A DNA stretch of 64,000 bases from Maratus speciosus (taxonomy: Eukaryota; Arthropoda; Arachnida; Araneae; Salticidae), in NCBI GenBank assembly GCA_963932465.1, contig OZ010795.1, forward strand, positions 476,522,806 to 476,586,805, given 5' to 3'. The notes below the pieces were generated by a model, which did no database searches, had not been told where the DNA came from, and saw only the letters and a list, made by a program, of their open reading frames with translations. Made by a program: the position numbers and the translations under genes. Positions within the stretch are counted from its first letter, which is position 1. Each line of letters opens with the position of its first letter. Positions 22,077 through 32,601 of this stretch are shown here, in pieces.

Positions 22077-22667
22077 CAGGGGTTGGGCAAAATAATATGA
22101 ACACTTGCGAAAAAAATAGCACTCGAAAAAACCTCTCGTATACTCCTGCCCTCTAGCGGTGAAGGGTGCCACCTAGCAGATGAGAAAGTACACACATCAA
22201 TGTGCTACTAGCAGTGATAAAAGTTGAATGCGAAATATATTTCTGTGTTAAATTGCGTTTTGCCTGACCTCTATGATTTCGAAAGAGGCATGATTGTTGG
22301 GACCCGTCTTGCTGGGGCCTCAGTAACGATAACGGCAACCCGTCTAGGTGGCGAGAGAAGTACAGTGTCGACTGTAATGTCAGCGTATTTGAAACACGGA
22401 AAAACATCATCTAAAAAGCACAACAGTGGTAGAAAGTCGAAGCTGAATGACAGAGAGAAGAGTTTTGAAGCGGATTGTGTAAAAAAACACAAGACAATAG
22501 CATCCCAGATAACATCTGAGATGAACACACATCTACAGGAAGCGGTTTCATCATGAACTATCCGGCGTGAACTGCATATGGCAAATATGTATGGTAGAGC
22601 GGCTATTTCAAAACCAAAGAAGAAAATATCTTTTCACAGGTATTCACATTATTTTGTCCAACCCCTG
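22077..22667 (+). mobile_element. Tc1-like deletion derivative (591 bp)
   Basis: Terminal inverted repeats start CAGGGGTTGGGCAAAATAAT on the left and CAGGGGTTGGACAAAATAAT on the inverted right end, about 30 bp, flanked by TA (22075-22076 and 22668-22669). The interior holds only the N-terminal part of a transposase. The centre and catalytic half are deleted. Confidence 0.88.
22224..22556 (+). CDS. Truncated Tc1-like transposase, DNA-binding part only
   Basis: A 110-residue frame. After about 15 residues it reads LYDFERGMIVGTRLAGASVT and continues with ERSTVSTVMSAYLKHGKTSS and NSGRKSKLNDREK, the helix-turn-helix (paired-like) domain and GR-rich linker of Tc1 transposases, which bind the terminal repeats. 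A stop follows about residue 110; the reading in the next codons (TIRRELHMANMYGRAAI) is still family-like. The catalytic DDE domain is absent. If made, the protein could only bind DNA and might inhibit full-length relatives; that is inference. The frame itself is intact. Confidence 0.6.
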   Translation: MNAKYISVLNCVLPDLYDFERGMIVGTRLAGASVTITATRLGGERSTVSTVMSAYLKHGKTSSKKHNSGRKSKLNDREKSFEADCVKKHKTIASQITSEMNTHLQEAVSS

Positions 22668-22669
22668 TA

Positions 22670-23395
22670 TATTATAATACTTTTGTCGCCTTTTAAGTAA
22701 AACAGTGAGGTTTTCAAAGTTCATATTATGTATTTAGTAAAAACAAATTTATACTCTTTGGAATAAGTAATTAAAAGCTTCGTTCAGGACAAGAGAGAGC
22801 ATGTTTTTTTAAGAAAGCTAAAAGCGCATTTGGAAAGTTCGTGAAAGATATGTTTTTATCTTTGTTCTGTTAGATACAATTTCAACTGGGACACTAAGCT
22901 CAAAATTAATCGCTTTCGAACGACGTGCCAATTTTGTCTCCTTTTTAATTCAGAAATGCTTAAGTCATACCGGAAATTCCAAAAGAAGAATAATTACTTT
23001 AGGTAATCAGGAAATGTCCATCATTAAATAAAACAGAAAATACTATTCGGAATTTCTATTTCTAGTATAAATTCAGAATTTCTGAATAAAAGAGAAAGCG
23101 AAACTAGAAACCCTACTTTCGAAATTACAATTTTGTTTTAATTATTTCCTGAAACTTAAAGGAAATCCAATCTTATTTTTTATAACCTCTAAGTTTATTT
23201 CTTAATTTTATAATAACGATGCGCTCTGTGTCAAACGATGTTAATGATGTGCCAACATTTATGTTAACACACATAGTTGCAATGCCTCCCATTTTTTAGT
23301 ATTTCAGTTTCTGAACAGAAATATTAGCTTTAATTAATCGCATAAATACGGCGATTAAATAAAGACAAATATTAGTGTATAGAGTTACCTGGTGC
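22670..23395. other. AT-rich interval, nothing recognised
   Basis: No coding region or repeat recognised. Confidence 0.4.
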
Positions 23396-23397
23396 GG

Positions 23398-24677
23398 CGG
23401 TTAATAATTCTTATTTTTTTTTCAAGAGCTGGCACTAGAAACAAAGGTTGGTTTACAATGTAACATTTTATGTCATTTAGTTGCTATGTGAATATCTTTC
23501 AAAACGTCATTGATGTTCAAACGATTTCGAATTAGCGACATAATGTTTTCGTGGGGTAAACATGTCTAGTTTCGAGCCAAATAAAGAGCATGTGCGGCAT
23601 GTACTGCTTTTCTTCTTCAATAAAAAGAAAAACGCGAGTGAATGTCGTCGTATACTCGTGGAAACTTACGGTGACAATGTCCTAATGCAAGAGGTTTGTG
23701 CGCGTTTTTTTTACACGCTTCAAAAGTGGCGATTTCGATTTTAAAAACATAGAATGCCTAGATCAACAGAAGAAAATTAAAAATACTGAATTGAAAGCAT
23801 TGTTAGATGAAGGCGATATGTAAACTCAACAACAAATGGCAAAGAGATTAAATGTAGGCAGCAGCCGAACCATTTGTGATTGTCTGCATACCATGGGAAA
23901 GGTCAAGGAAGCAGGAAAATGCATACCATATCAGCTGAACGACAGTCAGATTTAAAAGCGAAATACGTTGTGCTAAGTTTCATTTTTTCAGCGTGAAAAA
24001 ATTTTTTTTTTTCATCGGATCGTCACTGTAGACAAAAAATGAATATATTTCGAGAACCCAAAATGTATAAAGTCATGAGTTGACCCAGAACAATCATCAA
24101 CATTAACCACAAGACCGGATTGCTTTGGAAAGAAGACAATTCTGTGTATTTGGTGGGATCAGAAGGGTGCCATGTATCATGAGCTTCTGAAATTAAATGA
24201 AACAGTTAATACCGTTCGCTACCATCAACAAATGATCAATTTAAAATATGCATTGATCGAAAGGTGACCAGAATCGTATACAAGACACGGAAAAGTATTT
24301 TTGCAGCACAACGTCTCATCACACACAGCGAAAACAGAGAGAGACACCATTTGTACACTTGTCTGGGAACTATTGTTACGAACGCTGTATTCTCCAGACT
24401 TGGCCCATTCCGTCTACCATTTGTTTTCATCGATGTCTCACGCATTCCCTATAAAACACTTCAACAATTACAGAGATGTCGAAAAATAGCTTGATGTCTG
24501 GATCCCATTAAAAGATGTAAGGTTTTTCTTGGAAAGCATCCACAACTTGCCAAAGGGATGGAAAAAATAGGTAGCAAGAAATGTCACATACTTTGAATAA
24601 AACATTTTTTACCTTTCTGTCAAATTAACCGCGTTATTTTAATGAAAATATTAAGAATTATTAACTTCCACACCCGG
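23398..24677 (+). mobile_element. Full-length dead mariner element (1280 bp)
   Basis: The left end CCTGGTGCGGCGGTTAATAA and the inverted right end CCGGGTGTGGAAGTTAATAA match over about 30 bp. Both ends are flanked by TA (23396-23397 and 24678-24679). The 1280-bp length is typical of mariner. The transposase inside is a pseudogene. Confidence 0.85.
23562..24598 (+). pseudogene. Mariner transposase, decayed
   Basis: Encodes the cut-and-paste transposase in broken form. The N-terminus (SSFEPNKEHVRHVLLFFFNK, then VETYGDNV) is the mariner helix-turn-helix region. Frame changes occur near 23710-23800. Then come ELKALLDEGDM, the degraded catalytic Asp region (FHRIVTVDKK, normally G/D-D-E-K), ILCIWWDQKGAMYHELLK, FLQHNVSSHTAK (second catalytic Asp normally in H-D-N-A-R-P-H, here replaced), LYSPDLAHSVYHLFSSMSHA and a final VARNVTYFE. 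Several in-frame stops (about 23820, 23955, 24040, 24268 and 24489) make it inactive. Confidence 0.88.
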
Positions 24678-24679
24678 TA

Positions 24680-25997
24680 GTGTTTCTGAAAAAACGAGAT
24701 TGTTGTCAAATGCGTACAGTTCAGGTTGTGGTAGCTTTTGTTTTTAATTAAAAGAAGACAAAACTCAAAAGAAAGCGTTATAGATACATTCAGAAATATT
24801 TTTTCTCCAGTCCTTCTACATCATAAATTATTCTTTATTTTTAGTGTTTGAAATGAACGAGTCTGTCTATACGCTTTTCACCTTTAGCGAGAGTGAGATT
24901 ATGCACAAAGCAACAAGAACCTGGATTTTCTGGTTGAATTCAATCCTTCTAAATTAAATCTTAAAATTTTAACAATTTTATTTTTGTGCGAAGGAATATT
25001 TCAGTTAATGAGCGCAGTTAATAGCAGATAGTTATTACTATATATTCAATTAAATTAAGGTAACTGCGAAATTTCTCATCTGGATAAGGCGTGCCGTACT
25101 GCTTGGAAAATAGATGCATTTATTAAATGTTGATAAACCTGGCTTTACATTTATAATCTTCTTTATATTTATCGTCTTCTTTGTGCTTATCGTGATTGCA
25201 ATATTTACATTAGATTTTTAACTAAAGCATGTGATTTCGATAATATGCTCATTTTCTGTTATCAGTGTTATGTACAAGTGAATGCTGACGTAACATTTTC
25301 AGTATCTTGTATTCTGTATTGTGCTGTATGATAAAAATCATGAAATCTCCCCAAAACCGATATTTTTGATGAATTTTGAAACAACTGAATGTGAAGTGAG
25401 ATTACAGGAATTATTCTTAAGTAAAACATTTCATTTTATGGTACTAACGATGTATGTTGGGGCATTGTTAAAATGTTATGGTGTCCTAAACATTCCATGT
25501 TCTGAATTAACGAATTGCCAGAGTTATAAGCAAACCAATGTATTGAAGAGATTTTTGAAAAGCTGCTAAGTAAATAGTTACGTTAATAGAAATATTTTAG
25601 TATTTAATCATAATCTTTGTAAGACTGAACGTTGATTTTAAATACATAAAGTTTAAGGCAAGTAAACAAAGCTCACAATTTTGAAAGACAGATTCCCAAA
25701 CCATGGTGATGAATTTTGAAATGTATATGATAAACAAACATACAAATAGGATTTGCTGGATGACTGACGACATGCATTAAATTTTTAAATGTATACACTG
25801 TTAAAAATATGCAGCAATTGCTGTATACTCACTCTACCACTTTCATACAATGTTTCTGTTCTGACCAATGAGAATGCCCCATAATATAGTCAAGTTACAG
25901 TTTCCTATAAAAGCGATGGAGTGACGACATAAAAATGCCTCAATAAAAATGCCTGCAGCAAATGCCTCAGATGTTTAACAGTGTAGTGGGATAAAAT
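24680..25997. other. Interval with no gene recognised
   Basis: An 82-codon open frame at 25321-25569 resembles nothing known to me and is probably chance. Confidence 0.4.
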
Positions 25998-26279
25998 AAA
26001 AAAGTCCTTCCGGCCAGTGCCGGGAGGAAGAGGTAGCTTTCATATTCCTTATTTTTAAAAAGCCAACTTATATTATTCAAACACACGAAGCTCAATTAAG
26101 TGGAAACCGAATGTAGGAGATTCAATACTAATTTTTATCAATACTAAATCATTATGAATGAGAATTTCGCGAAATTAGTCAGCTTTATCCAAGCTGCTTT
26201 TATTTAAAGTCACTTATATTTGGCTGCCAAATTCGGCGATTTCTTAAAGTGCCTGCCATTTTAAGACAACATGGTAGAT

Positions 26280-28310
26280 GAGGCTAACCAGTGAACTTGG
26301 TCGAGACCTTAGTAATTGCTGTGCACATGCTCACTCATATCGGAATCGGTTGATATATACGAGTGCTGTCGCAGGCAAAAAATCAGATTTTTCAAAATGT
26401 CACCCACTTTAGAAATTGAAACTGCTATATCTGAGCCATTTTTTAAGATAAAGACAAACAAAAAATTGCTCCTGAATCCTTATATCAAGGTCAAATACTT
26501 AAGAAAGAAACCTTTTTCAATTTCTAATTTTTTTGCACCTCACTTTAAATATAATTTTTTTTTTAATTTAATGGCCGCCATTTTGAAACAAGATGGCTGA
26601 TGAAGCTGGCCAGCGAACTTGGTCGAGATATTGATGTATACTATCCACATGCCTTCTTCCATCGAAATAGGCGAATAAGTGTGGTATCGCGTGACAAATA
26701 CAAGATCGTTTCAAAGTGTTAGCCATGATAGGAATTCAAAGTGCTATAATTCAACCACTTTTTAAGATATAAACAAAAGAACAAATTTTCAGAAACAAAA
26801 ACTTCTCCAGAATCTTTGTATCAAGGCCAAACACATAAAAAAAATCTTTTTCATTTTCCAATTTTTTAATACCTCATTTTAAATTTTAAATTAAATTTTT
26901 TTTAAATGGCAACCCTTTTGAAACAAGATGGCGAATGAAGCTGGCCAACGAACTCGGTCGAAACATTGGTATGTACTATGTACAGACCAAGTTACATTCA
27001 AATTCGTTCATAAATACGCTTGTTATCGCGTGACAAAAATCAGGTCGTTTTAAAATGTGAGCCACAATAGAAATTCAAAATGTTATAACTCAGCAATTTT
27101 TTTAGATGTAGACGAAACAAAACCTGTTCCGGAATCTTTGTATTAAGGTCAAACACATACAAAAAAAAAAATCTTTTTTATTTTCCAATTTTTTGGTATC
27201 TCATTTTAATTTTTTTTAAATTTTTTTAAATGGCCACCATTTTGAAACAAGATGGAGAATGAAGCTGGTCAACGAACTCGGTTGAGTTATTTGTATGTAC
27301 TATGTACACACCAAGTTACATTCAAATCGGTTCATAAATACGCCTGTTATCGCGTGACAAAAATCAGGTCGTTTTAAAATGTCAGCCACAATAGAAATTC
27401 AAAATGTTATAACTCAGCCATTTTTTTAGAAGTAGACGAAACAAAACCTGTTCCGGAATCTTTGTATTAAGGTCAAACACATACAAAAAAAAATTTTTCA
27501 TTTTCCAATTTTTTGGTATCTCATTTTAAATTTATTTATTTTTTATTTTTTTAAATGGCCACCATTTTGAAACAAGATGGCGAATGAAGCTGGTCAACGA
27601 ACTCGGTTGAGTTATTTGTATGTACTATGTACACACCAAGGTACATCCAAATCGATTCATAAATACGTTTGTTATCACGTGGCAAAAATCAGGACGTTTC
27701 AAAATGTCAGCCACGCTAGAAATTCAAAATGCTGTAACTCAGCCATTTTTTAAGATATAGACGAAACAAAAACTGCTCCCGAATCTTTTTATCAAGGTCA
27801 AACATATAAGAAAAAAATATTTTTTCAATTTTCAATTTTTTGCTACCACATTTCAAATTTAAATTTTTCTTAAAATTTTAAATGGCCGCCATTTATAAAC
27901 AAGATGGCGGATGAAGCTGGCCAACGAAGTCGTTCGAGACATTGGTCTGTACTATGTATAAACGAAGTTACATCCAAATCGGTTCATAAATACGCTTTTT
28001 ATCGCGTGACAAAATTCAGGACGTTTCAAAATGTCAGCTTCGCTAGAAATTCAAAATGCTATAACTCAGCCATTTTTTAAGATATAGACGAAACAAAAAC
28101 TGCTGCGGAGTCTTTGTATAAAGGTCAAATACATAAGAAAAAAGTATTTTTCCATTTTCAATTTTTTGGTACCACATTTCAAATTTTAAATTTTTTAAAA
28201 AATTTTAAATGGCCGCCATTTTGAAACAAAATGGCGGATGAAGCTGGCCAACGAACTCGGTCGAGACATTGGTATGTACTATGTACACACCGAATTACAT
28301 CCAAATCGGT
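26280..28310 (+). repeat. 326-bp tandem repeat array in element copy 3
   Basis: Seven anchors with spacings 322, 335, 324, 325, 327 and 327 bp, matching copies 1 and 2 unit for unit. Confidence 0.88.
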
Positions 28311-28344
28311 TCATAAATACGAGAGTTACAGTGTGACATAGGTC

Positions 28345-28347
<3 letters not shown>

Positions 28348-28413
<66 letters not shown>
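28348..28413. repeat. (TA)n microsatellite within element copy 3
   Basis: Two TA runs separated by TTGATA. A TA run precedes the tail in all three copies and in the solo tail at 13148. Confidence 0.95.
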
Positions 28414-28416
<3 letters not shown>

Positions 28417-28544
28417 ATTTTGAACGGAGGGTGGTTTCGGGGTCTGGGGGTCATGATCGATGAAAATATACCAAAATTTTTTGAAATCGCTTTCCTCCGA
28501 ACGGCTGCAATAGGTAGCTTTTTGTAAAGAAAGCTACCTAAAAA

Positions 28545-30168
28545 TATATGGCTGCAACGTTTTCATGGCAATATATTTTTCAATCACAAAATACATTTTA
28601 ACCCTTTATTTACTGGCGAAGCACTATTAAAATAACTTGCTATAAAATTCTTTTTATACATCGATTAGTTATAATACAGTTTAGAATGAGTTATCGATAC
28701 ATTTCTTTATCTTCTTCCAAAAGCATTATTGGTTGCACAAAAAAAAAATATTTTTCTAAGGATAATTTCTTTTGCCTTTGCATCTTTTCAGATTTCTTGG
28801 CGTTGAGGGGGGGGGGGGGTTCAGTTCGGAAACGTTTCTATATTTCTATTGTAAGAACATTATATTTGTACATTCCCTAATTCTACAAAATACTAAGAAA
28901 TATATTTAAAATAAAAGATTTGAATGGTGTTATAAATATCGCACAAAATTCCTATAAATTCTGACTTAATCCCACTATATCCTTCAACCCTTCTAAAATT
29001 TATTAAATGATTATGTAAATCTTCTAATGTAGTTTCAAGTTTAAACAAGCCACGAAAGATGCTTTAGAAGATAACAATTTCATGAATTCATAATTCAGTA
29101 GATAAATTATTAATGAGCATAAGTTTATCAATCATAAAATTAAATTCCCCAGTATGCAGATTAATTTAAAATTCTACTCGTATTTTAAAGGGCATTAAAA
29201 CACATCCAAATAAACACACAGCGTTGTGCAATTCATGTTTGTAAGTCGAGCTTTATGGTGGCTCAGGTGAATTTTAATTTGGTTAAAAATGAAATTTTCT
29301 TTATTTATTAACCAAAGCTGCCGCATTTTCCGATTGTTGAGTACCACTTTTTCTGAATTTTAATTTTTGACGTTTTTAACCGCAAACTTCTGTCGCTAAA
29401 TAAAGGGAATGTAAACTAGTCGGAAACAAAACTGGAAAGGAAGGGCAGTAATGATCAATGAACAGATGTTTATTATGTTTTCTTTATGCAATGTCTTTGG
29501 TGAAGAAAATATTAATGTCTAAAAACATTCAAGAAGAAAACAAAAAAATGGAAACAAGTTTTTTTAAAGATATACAAAATTTGCTGTCTTTTCTGAGCAG
29601 CCCTTGTTGCCAAATAAAAAATAAGGTCGTTCTAACATCTGATAAATTCTCAAAATATACTTTTCTTATTGTCTTATAAAATATATTTTTCTTTTTATTT
29701 CGAGTACTTTAATTTAATTATTTATGGTCATTTGCTCCAATGATATCTTATTTACTATAATTGTGTGTGATTTTCTTTTTATTCTATGTATTTTCATCAG
29801 TAATATAATGAAACAAAGTATTCAGCAATCATATTGTTAAATTCATCAATCATTCTGCCCAGTCATACACACGTGACCCAAAAATAACAGGTTTATACTT
29901 CTTTATTATATATTTACATTATTATATACTTACATAACTGGTTTATTTAAAAATTTATGTTATTTTATTTCTTTTATTTTCACATTATAATTTCATATTA
30001 ATTAAATATTAATCTGTTTCTCAAAATTTGCTGTTTTTCCGCGTACATTGCATCTGACGATGCATTTGTATGGCTTGGCATGTTTTTTAAATTTATTTTC
30101 TAAATAGACCCATCATTTTTGGGACAATTGTTGTGATGCTCTTTTGCGTATAACATTTCCGTTGCGAC
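28545..30168. other. AT-rich interval, nothing recognised
   Basis: Contains a poly(G) run at about 28807-28819. No coding region; the 73-codon frame at 29458 has no recognisable features. Confidence 0.4.
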
Positions 30169-30173
30169 CGACG
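30169..30173. repeat. Target site duplication CGACG, left copy
   Basis: CGACG directly before CACAGAG, repeated at 32597-32601. Confidence 0.85.
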
Positions 30174-30211
30174 CACAGAGGAGTATTTCTAGAAAAAGCT
30201 GGACAAAAGTC
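30174..30211 (+). promoter_or_regulatory. RSS-like left terminal inverted repeat
   Basis: Heptamer CACAGAG (30174-30180; the RAG consensus is CACAGTG), 22-bp spacer, nonamer-like ACAAAAGTC (consensus ACAAAAACC). Expected binding and cleavage site of the transposase. Confidence 0.7.
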
Positions 30212-30668
30212 GAAAAAGTGAACTTCATTAAAATGCGCAATACTTTATTTGTTTGTATAGCTTAGTAGTCAGTGCTTCACGTAAACACTATAATACTACA
30301 TTATATGATAGGAATGTTCCTTAATACTCTCCGTCGCGTTATCAGTCTGAACATAGCTGTCGTGCATAACAGATGTCTCTTTTTTGAGCGCTGTGGTGAG
30401 AAGCACATTATTTAATTGCATTTATCGTTATATATAGTAAAGATTTGAAAAAACTGTTTATGGAAAAATAAGTGGAAGGTATGTAGCTTAAATTACCGTA
30501 TCAATTTTAGTTATAAAGGAATTTAATTATGAATATAGCTACACTGTTCTATCTTTAAAAATAAGTGTAATTTTTACTAGTTGTTTTAAATTATTAGTGA
30601 TTTATAAATACGTTCCGCCCTTTGCCCGGCAAAACCTTTTCTTTTTTGTCATAAGAAGATGAAATCAG

Positions 30669-32331
30669 ATGAAAACGAAAAATCATCCTTCTTCTGTTAG
30701 AAACTTCAGTGACAGAAAAAGATGTTTCAAGAAAGTTTTGCTTCACCTTATGCAAGATTGTCCTAATAAGGAAACTGAAGAAAAATTATGTTTTATGGAA
30801 AGTAAAAATACAGAAATGACGAAATTCCCGGTAGGAACAAAAATCATTAAAACGTTCATTAAGCCGTTGCAAGCGGATTTTAAAGAAAAATGGGAGGCTG
30901 CCAATAAAACAAAATGTCGGTTTCATAAGATAAATGAACTTTGGTTTAACAGTTACACAAAATTAGCTGTATAAGATGCTAGTTATACAATATCAAAACA
31001 AGGTCGAACAACAAAAGATTTCGCTGAATCGTGTGACAGAAGCAATCGACGAAAAACAAGAGATTTAAGGGAACAAGTACCTCTTGATAAATTAACATAT
31101 GCAGCAAGTACAAGTCAAGGTGCTGCTGGTAATATTGATGCCTCCACACTCATAAAACATATAACTCTAAGTTCAAAAAGAGCTACCAAATACAGAAAAA
31201 ATATAACTTCAGCAAAAAAAAATCCATCATTAAGAAGCATACACCATCAGAATCCTTACCAATTTTGGTAGAAGCTGATCTAACGAGAAAGCAATGGAAA
31301 AATCTTCATAGAGCAAATAAGAGTATTTATCTATGTTATTCTCTGATTAAGAAAGCGAAGAAGGATTGCTATCCAAGTGAGGAGTCGATGAATGTGACAG
31401 AAACAAGAGATGAAGTTAACCTACAGGATCTTCTTGATCACACATCTTTAAGACTGTGTAAATATTTAGAAGTAGTGATTCAAAATAATACAGAAGAAGA
31501 AAACCACAATTTAGAACTAATATCTAAATGAGATTTCTATGGCTCCCAACAATCGCAATTTGAACAGATATTTCAGAATACTTCTAATAGTGACGCAAAT
31601 ATATTTCGGAGTTTTCTTGTTCCTTTGCATTTAATATGCAGAAAAAAAAAAGAAAAAAAAAAAACGAATTCGAAATAGTTTCAAAGAAGAAATGGGTCTT
31701 CTAGTAGATATTCCCAAAGCAGGTTTTGGCAACACGAATGATGTAAATACATCAAGAAGATTTTTTGTGGACCCCAATACTGTTTTTCGAATCACTGGAA
31801 TAAATATTGACCTAATAAAAAGATTCAAAGTAATTTTAAGGGCACTGTCCAGTGGACATAGAATTGATGTTAAGAAATTTGAAAATTACGCCGAAGAAAC
31901 TGCAAAGCTTTATGTCGAATTATATGGCCGCCACTCAATGTCACAAACAGTACCTAAATTTTGAGTACATGGGGTCACAGTAATTAAATATGCAATATTA
32001 CGTATCGGCCAACGTTTGGAGGAGTCTGCTGAAGCTAGAAACAAACATTTCCTCCAATATAGGCAAAAGTTTTCCCAAACATTTTCTCGAGATAAATGTA
32101 ATAAAGATATTTTGATCAGACTTTTAATAAATTCTGATCCTTTTATAACTAGTTCAAGACCAAAGCCTAAGAAAAAAGCAAACCTTTTTCTAGCAATAGA
32201 ACTATTACTCCCAGAAACACCAGACGGACAACATCCAAAAGAAGGAGAAGATGAAGATGAGGATTTAGATGGAACAGATGTATAGGAAGATGAGGATGAA
32301 GGTGAAACAGATGAAGATGAATTTGATTAAA
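30669..32331 (+). pseudogene. Transib/RAG1-like transposase, decayed
   Basis: Frames in one direction fill the element. An N-terminal frame runs 30669-30974 and goes on past a stop (GRTTKDFAESCDRSNRRKTR, then DKLTYAAS). A frameshift in an A-run near 31212 leads to LPILVEADLTRKQWKNLHRA and KKAKKDCYP. After a stop near 31529 comes a short SQQSQFEQIF and ANIFRSFLVPLHL stretch. An A-rich scar at about 31640-31670 probably marks an internal deletion. The C-terminal half (GFGNTNDVNTSRRFF; LIKRFKVILRALSSGHRIDV; LEESAEARNKHFLQYRQKF; RLLINSDPF) resembles the RAG1/Transib core near its catalytic Glu, which I would place in LEESAE at about 32015. The end is Asp/Glu-rich. Family assignment rests mainly on the element ends. 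Confidence 0.6.
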
Positions 32332-32455
32332 ATAGTAAAAGATAGATTTATTTTTAATATGTAAAAAAAAAACTGAATATTTCACTAAATATCATAAATG
32401 TTTATTCCAAATTGTTTTAAATAGTTTATTTTTAAAAAGCATAATTTTTTTGTAA

Positions 32456-32485
32456 ATTCGTATATATATATATATATATATATGT
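32456..32485. repeat. (TA)n microsatellite
   Basis: A TA run within the 3' part of the Transib-like element. Confidence 0.9.
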
Positions 32486-32558
32486 TTTGTTAAAAAATTA
32501 TATGTAATGATTCTAAATAGCTTTGTAGAACATTTCAACTTGATACAACTCACAAAAT

Positions 32559-32596
32559 AATTTTTGTCCACATTTTTCATAAATCACTCCTTTGTG
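32559..32596 (-). promoter_or_regulatory. RSS-like right terminal inverted repeat
   Basis: On the minus strand: heptamer CACAAAG (32590-32596), 22-bp spacer, nonamer-like ACAAAAATT (32559-32567). Confidence 0.7.
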
Positions 32597-32601
32597 CGAC
32601 G
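32597..32601. repeat. Target site duplication CGACG, right copy
   Basis: CGACG directly after CTTTGTG. Confidence 0.85.

Larger units (their letters stand above)
25998..28544 (+). mobile_element. 2.5-kb tandem-array element E1, copy 3
   Basis: Same layout and orientation as copy 1: A-run, GTCCTTCCGGCCAGTGCCGG hairpin, AGGTAGCTTTC, array, a long (TA)n run (about 28348-28413, split by a central TTGATA), tail, and end hairpin finishing at 28539. Array anchors are at about 26280, 26602, 26937, 27261, 27586, 27913 and 28240, so the unit number is the same as in copy 1. The open frame at 26316-26600 lies in the array and is an accident of the repeat. Confidence 0.82.
30174..32596 (+). mobile_element. 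Transib/RAG1-like DNA transposon (2423 bp)
   Basis: The left end is CACAGAGGAGTATTTC..., and the inverted right end is CACAAAGGAGTGATTT...; 28 of the first 38 bases match. Each end has a heptamer, exactly 22 bases, then an ACAAAA-starting nonamer (left 30203-30211, right 32559-32567), the layout of a 23-type recombination signal sequence. A GC-rich 5-bp duplication, CGACG, flanks it (30169-30173 and 32597-32601). Transib transposons, relatives of RAG1, have CACA ends resembling recombination signals and make GC-rich 5-bp duplications. The interior pseudogene fits a RAG1-type transposase. Confidence 0.75.

Noticed and set aside
26316..26600. 94-codon frame in element copy 3
   Set aside because: It lies within the tandem array, and the equivalent units in copies 1 and 2 are not open.
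9851..28310. CRISPR-like or regulatory repeat array
   Set aside because: The 326-bp units are contiguous, without spacers, and lie in a eukaryotic mobile element.
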